Source of the DNA: Thiosocius sp049669185 | Lineage (GTDB): Bacteria; Pseudomonadota; Gammaproteobacteria; Chromatiales; Chromatiaceae | Direction of reading: 5' to 3' | DNA length: 5,745 nt | Assembly (NCBI GenBank): GCA_049669185.1 | Contig: JBATKF010000284.1 | Location: forward strand, 1 to 5,745 | Shown here: positions 1-5,444 of the stretch, piece after piece | Layout: every line of letters starts with the position of its first letter | How positions within the stretch are numbered: position 1 is the stretch's first letter | Made by a program: the position numbers and the translations under genes | The notes under the pieces: generated by a model | What the model was told of the DNA's origin: nothing | What the model saw: the letters and a program-made list of their open reading frames with translations, nothing else | Database searches by the model: none

Positions 1-913
1 CCGTTCCTGCCCCGGTCGCCCTACCGTATGCAGTCTCAGGAGTGTGCGGCGCACCGCCCGTGGTACTACTGCCCCGATAGCCAGGTGCGCCACCCGCCGT
101 TTGGCCGCCGCTGGCGTATCTCGCCCCCGCAGACCCCAAACGAGCATCGCCCCTGACGCCTTGTGTTGCCGCACCTGCCGCGGACTGGGCATGCCCGATG
201 AAACCACCGAAACCGAGCGCGCCGGCTGCGGAGCTGCCCGTCGGCTGCGCCTTACTGGGTCTGGCCTGGCCCGGCTTGATCTTCACCTGGTACTTGAGAT
301 TCGGCAGGATGCCGGCCTGACGCAGCGATTCGTTGAGCTGTTCGTGCCAGGGTGGCGACTTGCGGATCACCTCGCGCTCGAACAACGTGTAGATCGCCAG
401 CAATACCTCGCGCTCCACGTTCAGCACATGCGCGGAGCGTTCGAACACGTCCACCAGTTGATGCGGCCCGGCGGGCACCTCGGAAAATTCCAGGGCCGGG
501 CTGCCGGTCACCACACCCAGGCGCTGCGCCAGGGCGTAATAAAGTTCCTGATGGTTTTGTACCGCCTGGTCTGCGATGGTCTGCAGCGCCAGGCTCCGCT
601 CATAGGCGTCCTTGCTGACCAGGCTCAAGACCTCCGCGCCCGGCGCGTCTTCCCGTTCGGCAGGGCGCATGAACTTAAACAGGTCGCGGAAGAGGTTCTC
701 GTTGAACAGCGATACGACCTGCTCCTGCTTCAACCACAGCTCGCGTTTACCCTCGAAGAAACGGACCTGAATGGCGTTGCTTTCGGCCTTCTCGGCATAC
801 TCGAGCATCACGTCCCCGGCGGATTCGAAAAGGTCTTTCATCATGCCCTCGGCAGCGGGCACGATGTCTCCGCGCCAGGTCGTCAACAGGGTCTTTATTT
901 GTTCCTTTCTCAC
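1..913 (-). CDS. DUF1631 family protein, N-terminal part (runs off left edge)
   Basis: A long minus-strand frame is open to the left edge with no stop; 304 residues are visible. I recognise the DUF1631 family (PF07793), which has no established biochemical function. The family pattern is visible as an N-terminal amphipathic helix, then a stretch around residues 28-60 with YAEKAESN (39-46) and RFFEGKREL, then LSLVSKDAYERSLAL (96-110), and a helical block ending in AGILPNL (200-206). From about residue 215 the protein becomes a Gly/Ala/Ser/Thr-rich, probably disordered linker that continues to the window edge; in the family a second conserved region normally follows such a linker. The start is uncertain. 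The GTG at 911-913 gives the N-terminal length I expect but has no good Shine-Dalgarno. Tandem ATGs at 842-844 and 839-841 have GAGG just upstream but would remove part of the first helix. It is co-directional with the tad genes and separated from tadG by 293 bp, so it may be its own unit or read through from the operon. Confidence 0.82.
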   Translation of the reverse strand, partial: MRKEQIKTLLTTWRGDIVPAAEGMMKDLFESAGDVMLEYAEKAESNAIQVRFFEGKRELWLKQEQVVSLFNENLFRDLFKFMRPAEREDAPGAEVLSLVSKDAYERSLALQTIADQAVQNHQELYYALAQRLGVVTGSPALEFSEVPAGPHQLVDVFERSAHVLNVEREVLLAIYTLFEREVIRKSPPWHEQLNESLRQAGILPNLKYQVKIKPGQARPSKAQPTGSSAAGALGFGGFIGHAQSAAGAATQGVRGDARLGSAGARYASGGQTAGGAPGYRGSSTTGGAPHTPETAYGRATGAGT

Positions 914-1206
914 GAACTGCGTTGGATCCGATTCACGGCGACAGGTGTAAAGATGGCAATTTAAAGGGCTGTCGTCCAGCGCCAAGGGCCGATTTTGCCG
1001 GCGACCCGCCAACTCGCAGAAGCCACCATGGGATCGATCGGCACCGATGAGCAAGCCCATCAGCACGCGAGCGATCAGCGCAAGAATCCAGGAACCCTGA
1101 TCCGATACGCGACAGTGGGAGGCAATGGCCCCTGCCTACCGGGACCGGGAGTTGTCTCGGCGCCTCGGCGACCCCTTTTCCGTCCTGACAAAGAGGCCGA
1201 CAATCG
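914..1206. other. Intergenic region between tadG and the DUF1631 gene
   Basis: This 293-bp stretch has no gene I can support. Short open frames on both strands have no ribosome-binding site and no protein-like composition (rich in Arg, Pro, Ser and Cys). I see no rho-independent terminator: the best hairpins are 3-4 bp GC stems (for example around 987-1000) with no following T-run. Small repeats are present, such as tandem CCCGGT on the minus strand near 1139-1150 and two CTCGGCG copies near 1156-1170, but they look incidental. The AT-rich patch near 958-966 could be a weak promoter for the DUF1631 gene. Confidence 0.6.
958..985 (-). promoter_or_regulatory. Possible weak sigma-70 promoter for the DUF1631 gene
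   Basis: On the minus strand a TTGGCG box (980-985) is followed after 16 bp by TAAATT (958-963). Each matches four of six positions of the -35 and -10 consensus. It sits in the only AT-rich patch of the gap and would give a leader of roughly 40 nt before the GTG at 911-913. Weak boxes of this kind occur by chance, so this is a suggestion only. Confidence 0.2.
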
Positions 1207-2523
1207 CTACCGGACAAGCACCGGGACTTCGGCGCGAACGCCGTAATTCGCGCCACCTGTCCCACCGATTGAGACCGGCTCGCATTCAGGTTTGAAGTAG
1301 AGCGTCTTCTGAATCGCTCCGCCGCCCTCGAATGTCGCGGGCGTACCCGAACTGTCTATCACCAGGTTGAACGCTTGCACAAAGCTGTTCCATCTGACCT
1401 CGCCCTCGGGGCTGCCGTTGCTCCACCCCTCCATACTCCTCGGCGCGGTATTGTCGATATTGTTTGCTCCCGCATTGTTCGGGTCATTCAGGAACATCCA
1501 CAGGACCTCGACGCGGATGGCGCCGATGACCTTCGAACAAAAGCCCCCAAATGCGCAGCCAGACACCACCGGCATCGTCCAGATCATGGGTTTATCCGGC
1601 CAGCCGTCGCCGTCGGTATCCAGCGAGGCATTATTCTTCCAGCAGTTGTACATGTCTGAGAAAGCGGCGTTCACCTGCCCATTATTGACCGGGATCTCGT
1701 AACCCAGCGGGACCTCCTGAGTATTGATACCACCGCCGCCGCAGACCGTCGAGTTCCCGACGAGGGTCTTTAACTCACCCGCGTTTGAGGCGCCGCCACA
1801 CGTGCCCGGCGGATGCGGCATCAGGTTCGTCCAGCCACCGGTCTGATCTGGCGTCGGCACTAAGCGCCCAACGTCGCAACCCTGCGTGAGGACCTCCTGA
1901 CACATCGCGATTGGGATATCGAACTCGAAGGGTGCGACGCTGCCTGCGAAACCCACATAGGCCACCGAAGTCGCTTGCGTCGGGTAATCATCGAAGCCGA
2001 GCAGGGAGCCAAAGAAAGACTGGACCGGCGTCAATTGACGGCCCGCCACCACCTCGACCGCATTGATCTCGTCGGGATCCTGGTTCAGATCCTGAAAGGT
2101 CCGAAAATTACCGTTGGCATCAACGAGATCTGCCGGTTCGGTCGACCCGTTTGATGTAAAGACGCCGCCGCGCTCGATCCCTGCGGCATCCGTCGTGGTG
2201 GTCGTAAACTCCCAATGCCCGCGATTGACGCTGACCACCTCTGCAGCGCTGCCCTGGCTGAGATTGGCCTGTGTCGCGTTCGTGGCGCCAACAATCGCAG
2301 AGGGGTCGGCCCCGCCACCGACATTTATGGTGCCATCTGGGCTGTACAACAGACGCGCCCCCTCCAGAGAGCCGGCATCGGCCGCATTCTGCAGTTGCGC
2401 GAGCGAGAGATAGACATTGTTCAGATCGATCGCGAAGACGCCAAAACCCATCATGGGCACCAGCAACAACAGCCAGTGGACAAGCGATGCCCCGCGCTGT
2501 CGTCTGGTATGTTTCTGTCTCAC
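1207..2523 (-). CDS. tadG: TadG-like Flp pilus assembly protein without vWA domain
   Basis: A 438-residue envelope protein of the Tad/Flp pilus machine. The N-terminus matches the TadE/G-like Flp-assembly domain (PF13400 type): a basic stretch to R10, G11, one membrane segment (about 13-33), then the hallmark L44-Q-N-A-A-D-A50 and EGARLL. Residues about 150-200 resemble the Tad_C/DUF2134 pattern (INAVEV, FFGSLLGFDDYP, ATSVAYVG). The rest is a large exported domain with GWTNL (230-234), NG repeats and eight cysteines (208, 216, 242, 261, 294, 323, 329, 414), suitable for periplasmic disulfides. D302 to D310 reads DTDGDGWPD, a calcium-loop-like pattern. Canonical TadG carries a C-terminal von Willebrand A domain; I see none. 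The start is GTG at 2521-2523, with GGAG four bases upstream; the preceding stop is only 10 bp away, implying coupled translation. It is the last tad gene visible in the operon. Family assignment is firm; the exact role of this subtype is inferred. Confidence 0.88.
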   Translation of the reverse strand: MRQKHTRRQRGASLVHWLLLLVPMMGFGVFAIDLNNVYLSLAQLQNAADAGSLEGARLLYSPDGTINVGGGADPSAIVGATNATQANLSQGSAAEVVSVNRGHWEFTTTTTDAAGIERGGVFTSNGSTEPADLVDANGNFRTFQDLNQDPDEINAVEVVAGRQLTPVQSFFGSLLGFDDYPTQATSVAYVGFAGSVAPFEFDIPIAMCQEVLTQGCDVGRLVPTPDQTGGWTNLMPHPPGTCGGASNAGELKTLVGNSTVCGGGGINTQEVPLGYEIPVNNGQVNAAFSDMYNCWKNNASLDTDGDGWPDKPMIWTMPVVSGCAFGGFCSKVIGAIRVEVLWMFLNDPNNAGANNIDNTAPRSMEGWSNGSPEGEVRWNSFVQAFNLVIDSSGTPATFEGGGAIQKTLYFKPECEPVSIGGTGGANYGVRAEVPVLVR

Positions 2524-2527
2524 ACCA

Positions 2528-2534
2528 CTCCCCT
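2528..2534 (-). promoter_or_regulatory. Ribosome-binding site of tadG
   Basis: AGGGGAG on the minus strand begins on the last base of the upstream tadF stop codon and ends four bases before the GTG start of tadG. It supports the non-ATG start and indicates translational coupling between the two genes. Confidence 0.7.
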
Positions 2535-2959
2535 CAGGTCGGCAGCATATTCATGCGAACGGTGGCGACCAGATTCAGGCTGGTAGCCGATGAGGCGAAC
2601 CCTGGTAGCAGAAGAAAGGTGAAGCTGTGGTTTATCGTCACCGTCACCTGATCGCCGGGATTGTTACCCACTCGCGTGACGCTAACCGTGGGCAGGGGAC
2701 CGCCACCCATCAGCGACACCGTGACCCTGTCTGCCGCCTGTTGCGCCTCGGTATCCGTGGCCCCGCTCACTACCTCTCTGGCGGCGGCGCGCGCCGCATT
2801 GGTCAGCACGATTTGATCAGAAAACAGCGTGCCGAAATCGAACATAATGGCCAGGACGATCAGGATCACCGGCAGCGTGATCATGAATTCCACGATCTCC
2901 GCGCCTTGCTGATAGGCGGGCCCTCGGCGGCGGTGGAAAGGTTCTATTAAGCCAGTCAT
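2534..2959 (-). CDS. tadF: TadE/TadF-like pseudopilin (second of two)
   Basis: A small 141-residue TadE-family (PF07811) membrane protein in the tadF position of the operon. A leader of 19 residues with basic HRRR ends in G19, followed by A20-E-I-V-E24-F25. This fits the prepilin-peptidase site with Gly at -1 and Glu at +5, followed by one hydrophobic segment (about 26-45). The TadE signature continues as SDQIVLTNAARAAAREVV (48-64), and the C-terminal half is beta-rich (VTVTINHSF). In Aggregatibacter, TadE and TadF are cleaved by TadV and needed for pilus formation; the same role is inferred here. A GTG 24 bases further upstream overlaps the tadE stop by four bases, but I chose the ATG at 2957-2959 because AGGAG lies eight bases before it. 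The symbol is given by gene order; the sequence itself looks as much like TadE as TadF. There are 20 bp to tadE and 10 bp to tadG. Confidence 0.85.
   Translation of the reverse strand: MTGLIEPFHRRRGPAYQQGAEIVEFMITLPVILIVLAIMFDFGTLFSDQIVLTNAARAAAREVVSGATDTEAQQAADRVTVSLMGGGPLPTVSVTRVGNNPGDQVTVTINHSFTFLLLPGFASSATSLNLVATVRMNMLPT
2873..2887 (-). repeat. 15-bp direct repeat shared by tadF and tadE (copy in tadF)
   Basis: The same 15 bases occur here and at 3394-3408. They encode Phe-Met-Ile-Thr-Leu right after the prepilin-type cleavage site in both pseudopilin genes. The match reflects a conserved segment, possibly an old gene duplication, not a mobile repeat. Confidence 0.5.
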
Positions 2960-2967
2960 GCTCTCTG

Positions 2968-2977
2968 CTCCTCTCCT
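2968..2977 (-). promoter_or_regulatory. Ribosome-binding site deciding the tadF start
   Basis: A double Shine-Dalgarno, AGGAGAGGAG, ends eight bases before the ATG at 2957-2959 and lies just after the tadE stop. It favours this ATG over the upstream GTG at 2981-2983, which has no comparable site before it. Confidence 0.7.
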
Positions 2978-2979
2978 AG

Positions 2980-3465
2980 TCACTCCACGCCGGACCCGGA
3001 CTGCGTGGCAAGGGTGAAAGAGGGTGACGACAGCAGGCCGTCAAGGGCCAAAAAGCTGTGATCGTAGGCGATGTTCACCAGAACCTCGTCGGTGGTGTCC
3101 ACGAACGCGGTCCCCGAACCCAAGGTTGAACCGCCGATGTTCAGCGTGAGCGTCATACCGCCACCGCCGAAGTCGACCAACAGGTTGTTCTCCGTCCAGG
3201 TGATCACAGATTCGACCATGCTGTACTTCAGCCGTTGGTTCTGCTCGGGGGTCTCCGGATCAAACAGGACGGGATCGACCCAATACAGGCTGGCCTGCCG
3301 CGAGCCCTCCCTTACTGCATTGTTGATCGTGCCCCTATCGTAGGTCGCGATCGCGAACTCGATGACGATGAAGAACACCGTGAAAAACAGCAGCAGCGTG
3401 ATCATGAACTCGACCGTCTCCGCCCCGGCCTGTCTTCGCAGCAATTTGATCTGGTGCTGTTTCAT
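2980..3465 (-). CDS. tadE: TadE family pseudopilin (first of two)
   Basis: A 161-residue TadE-family (PF07811) pseudopilin of the Flp pilus apparatus. A short basic leader (residues 1-14, with LLRRQAG) ends at G14, followed by A15-E-T-V-E19-F20: Gly at -1 and Glu at +5, the expected site for the TadV prepilin peptidase. One very hydrophobic segment follows (about 21-41), then RGTINNAVREGSRQASL (44-60), the family's conserved region after the membrane helix. The remainder is an exported domain with Gly-rich turns (about 100-120) and no cysteine. The longest open frame begins at a GTG at 3478-3480, but the ATG at 3463-3465 is preferred: GGAG lies seven bases upstream of it and overlaps the region of that GTG. 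It follows tadD by 25 bp and precedes tadF by 20 bp, so co-transcription is likely. Confidence 0.88.
   Translation of the reverse strand: MKQHQIKLLRRQAGAETVEFMITLLLFFTVFFIVIEFAIATYDRGTINNAVREGSRQASLYWVDPVLFDPETPEQNQRLKYSMVESVITWTENNLLVDFGGGGMTLTLNIGGSTLGSGTAFVDTTDEVLVNIAYDHSFLALDGLLSSPSFTLATQSGSGVE
3394..3408 (-). repeat. 15-bp direct repeat shared by tadF and tadE (copy in tadE)
   Basis: Second copy of the 15-bp identity, at 2873-2887 in tadF. Here it encodes tadE residues 20-24, at the start of the hydrophobic helix. Confidence 0.5.
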
Positions 3466-3468
3466 TGG

Positions 3469-3476
3469 CCCTCTCC
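3469..3476 (-). promoter_or_regulatory. Ribosome-binding site deciding the tadE start
   Basis: GGAGAGGG on the minus strand; its GGAG ends seven bases before the ATG at 3463-3465. It lies in the 25-bp gap after the tadD stop and makes the upstream GTG (3478-3480) an unlikely start. Confidence 0.65.
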
Positions 3477-3490
3477 GCACGACGCGAAAC

Positions 3491-4444
3491 CTACTGGAGC
3501 GCCGCCCCTGAGTTGCGTATCACAGCAAGGCGCTGGGCGTTCTTACCGGCCAACGCATAATAGGCCGGTGAAAGCATAATCGCCTCTTCGAAGAAATGCT
3601 CCGCCGCGTCGTAATGCCCCGCCACCATCGCGATATAACCCACGTCATTGTAGGCCTCGTACTCTTTGCCCGTCTTGCCAAACGCCTCCAATGCCTCTGC
3701 GTAACGCGCCTGCCTGGCAAGCACTAGACCGAGATTCCGCCACGCCCGCTGGTTCCCTGGGTCAACTCCCAAGGCGGCCCTGAACGACGCCTCCGCCTTT
3801 TCCAGATCGCCACTGAGATAGTGCGAATAGCCGAGATTATTCATCGAGATGGATTTGTCCGCAGCGACGGCGATCGCTGCCTGATAGTGCGCTTGGGCCT
3901 GGTCATAATTCCCCGCCATGTCGTCCATGACGCCGAGGGCGTTACGCGCACGCGCATTCTCACCGACGATCTCCAGTGCCTTCCGCAGATGCCGCTTCGC
4001 GGTCGCATAATCGCGTTTATGCATCCGCAGGACCCCGAGCTCCAACCGCAGTCCCGCGTGGTCCGGCTCTTCGACGAGCGCCATGCTGAAAGCGATCTCT
4101 GCGCGATCCTTGTCGCCCCGCGCGAGATGGATCTGACCCACTTTGTAGAGTACGTCGACGTTGGCCCCTCCTGCCTGCAGCGCCTGCAGGTACTCGAAGA
4201 GCGCCCGCTCGTAGTCGCCACGGGCCATGGCCAGATCACCACGCGCCACAGACTCGCCGGCCGAGGCCGACGGCATCGCTGTCGCATAAGCGAGTTCTGC
4301 CTGTGGCTCGCCTAGGGCCGAAAAGCCCCTGTCGGCGGCCACCGGCTTCAGCCTTTGTGCGTTACAACCGGCAAGGATAGGCAGGGCGGCTATCGCTGCG
4401 GCCGCAGCGAGTCTGACGATCTCTCTTTTGATTAGATACGACAC
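3491..4444 (-). CDS. tadD: TadD, TPR-repeat lipoprotein of the Flp pilus system
   Basis: A 317-residue lipoprotein made almost wholly of tetratricopeptide repeats. A basic N-terminus (KRE) is followed by an Ala-rich hydrophobic stretch and the lipobox L24-A-G-C27; the residue after the cysteine is Asn, not Asp, consistent with sorting to the outer membrane. About seven TPR units run from residue 64 to 297; clear ones are at 98-131 (KVGQIHLARGD), 166-199 (NALGVMDDMAGNYDQA), 200-233 (NNLGYSHYLSGDLEKA) and 264-297 (NDVGYIAMVAGHYDAA). TadD proteins support assembly of the secretin and other outer-membrane parts of the Tad machine, as PilF/PilW does for type IV pili; that role is inferred here. 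A TTG start at 4451-4453 would overlap the tadC stop, but it abuts the Shine-Dalgarno, so I chose the GTG at 4442-4444, nine bases after AGGAGG. The repeats end close to the C-terminus and the gene looks complete. Confidence 0.93.
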   Translation of the reverse strand: MSYLIKREIVRLAAAAAIAALPILAGCNAQRLKPVAADRGFSALGEPQAELAYATAMPSASAGESVARGDLAMARGDYERALFEYLQALQAGGANVDVLYKVGQIHLARGDKDRAEIAFSMALVEEPDHAGLRLELGVLRMHKRDYATAKRHLRKALEIVGENARARNALGVMDDMAGNYDQAQAHYQAAIAVAADKSISMNNLGYSHYLSGDLEKAEASFRAALGVDPGNQRAWRNLGLVLARQARYAEALEAFGKTGKEYEAYNDVGYIAMVAGHYDAAEHFFEEAIMLSPAYYALAGKNAQRLAVIRNSGAALQ

Positions 4445-4449
4445 GGTCC

Positions 4450-5430
4450 TCAACCTCCTGAACCTACGGCGGCGAACGATCGGATAATTGCCAACAGGGA
4501 CGGTCCCATGATGAGTAACAAGAACATCGGCATCATGCAGAGCGTGATCGGCATCAGCATGGTGATACTCAGACGTGCCGCGATCTCTTGCGCGCGCTGC
4601 AGGCGTTTGTCGCGCATGTCTTCCGCGAACACCCGCAGGCTTTCGCCAATGCTGACGCCAAATCGCATCGCCTGAAGCAGCGTCGTGACGAACGCCTTGA
4701 TATCGTCCAACCCGGTGCGCCGCTGGAGCTCCTTCAAAGCCGCCCGGTTGTCCATACCGGCCCGCGTTTGCATAATCATCAACTGCAGTTCACCGGCCAG
4801 CTCGGGATGCTGAACACCGATGTCGTCGGCAACACGCTTGATGGCCGCTATCAGGCCGAGCCCCGCCTCTGCGCAGACCACCATCAGATCCAGCGCGTCC
4901 GGCAGCGCATGCCGCAGGCGCTTCTGCCGCGCACGAATAGCGCGTGACAACCAGATGTCGGGCAGCACGAATGCGAACACACCACTTAAAATAATCGGCC
5001 CCAGCCAATCCAGAACCGACCAGGAGGTCGAGAACCCCAGCACGAGCACCAGCAGTGCCGGTACCAGCGCGAACCCAAGCAGCTTTACCGCGAAAAAGAT
5101 CGCCAGCGCCCGCGGTGACCGAAACCCCGCGTGTTCAAGACGTTGCACGATCGCGGTCTTCTTGTCCTCCGCCTTGGGCGCGATGAAACGACCGATGGTC
5201 TGCAGGATCGCAACGTGGGGCCGCGCCGTCGCTCGATCATCGGTCTCCACCTCCTGAACCAAACCGATGCGGCGTTTGACCGGATCAAAGAATGCCCCCG
5301 CCAACATGGCCAGAGCCAGCGACAGGAAAAAGCCGAAAACGCCCAGCAGGAGGATGAATGCCAGTCTCACCCGCTCCGGGTTGTCTACCAGGGAAGCCAC
5401 CGTCGAATTTATTTCCAACCACCAGTTCAT
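4450..5430 (-). CDS. tadC: TadC, inner-membrane platform protein of the Flp pilus
   Basis: A 326-residue polytopic membrane protein with a type II secretion F domain (PF00482) at about 176-308. It pairs with TadB to form the inner-membrane platform (relatives of PilC/GspF) that couples TadA ATP hydrolysis to pilus assembly. Visible membrane segments are at about 23-48, 108-132, 138-158 and 289-318, with a cytoplasmic helical domain between the third and fourth. The F-domain signature is clear: LPDALDLMVVCAEAGLGL (176-193), followed by an Arg/Lys-rich helix, GLDDIKAFVTTLLQAMRFG (240-258) and SLRVFAEDMRDKRLQRAQE (264-282). Length and topology are normal for TadC. The ATG start at 5428-5430 is preceded by AGGA ten bases upstream, which overlaps the tadB stop; the gap to tadB is 12 bp. 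The stop lies 5 bp before the preferred tadD start. Confidence 0.95.
   Translation of the reverse strand: MNWWLEINSTVASLVDNPERVRLAFILLLGVFGFFLSLALAMLAGAFFDPVKRRIGLVQEVETDDRATARPHVAILQTIGRFIAPKAEDKKTAIVQRLEHAGFRSPRALAIFFAVKLLGFALVPALLVLVLGFSTSWSVLDWLGPIILSGVFAFVLPDIWLSRAIRARQKRLRHALPDALDLMVVCAEAGLGLIAAIKRVADDIGVQHPELAGELQLMIMQTRAGMDNRAALKELQRRTGLDDIKAFVTTLLQAMRFGVSIGESLRVFAEDMRDKRLQRAQEIAARLSITMLMPITLCMMPMFLLLIMGPSLLAIIRSFAAVGSGG
4454..4459 (-). promoter_or_regulatory. Ribosome-binding site deciding the tadD start
   Basis: A full AGGAGG lies within the last codons of tadC and nine bases before the GTG at 4442-4444. It leaves no spacer before the alternative TTG at 4451-4453, so the GTG is the better start. 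Its place inside tadC implies coupled translation. Confidence 0.7.
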
Positions 5431-5440
5431 TGCGTATGCA

Positions 5441-5444
5441 TCCT
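5441..5444 (-). promoter_or_regulatory. Ribosome-binding site of tadC
   Basis: AGGA overlaps the TAG stop of tadB and lies ten bases before the tadC ATG. This is a modest site whose position suggests that tadC translation is coupled to tadB. Confidence 0.5.

Noticed and set aside
44..964. A 306-codon open frame on the plus strand
   Set aside because: It is the antisense of the DUF1631 gene. Its translation is not protein-like (many His, Gln and Arg, no domain), whereas the minus strand gives a recognised family over the same bases.
986..1001. GC hairpin GCCG/CGGC in the gap as a possible terminator
   Set aside because: Only a 4-bp stem with a 7-base loop, and no T-run follows on either strand.
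995..1246. An 83-codon plus-strand frame in the gap and tadG end
   Set aside because: No Shine-Dalgarno, low-complexity composition and overlap with tadG argue for chance.
933..1265. A 110-codon minus-strand frame overlapping the end of tadG
   Set aside because: It overlaps tadG in another frame, has no ribosome-binding site, and its Arg/Pro/Ser/Cys-rich product resembles no family.
1336..1374. DSSGT near TadG residue 390, resembling the MIDAS motif of a vWA domain
   Set aside because: The spacing does not match DxSxS, and only 48 residues remain after it, too few for a vWA fold.
4174..4190. Inverted repeat CCTGCA-GCGCC-TGCAGG
   Set aside because: It lies inside tadD and arises from the codons for an LQALQAG stretch; there is no T-run and no gene end nearby, so not a terminator.
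3821..4315. A 164-codon plus-strand frame opposite tadD
   Set aside because: A shadow frame of the TPR-coding sequence; the minus strand has a lipobox and TPR repeats.
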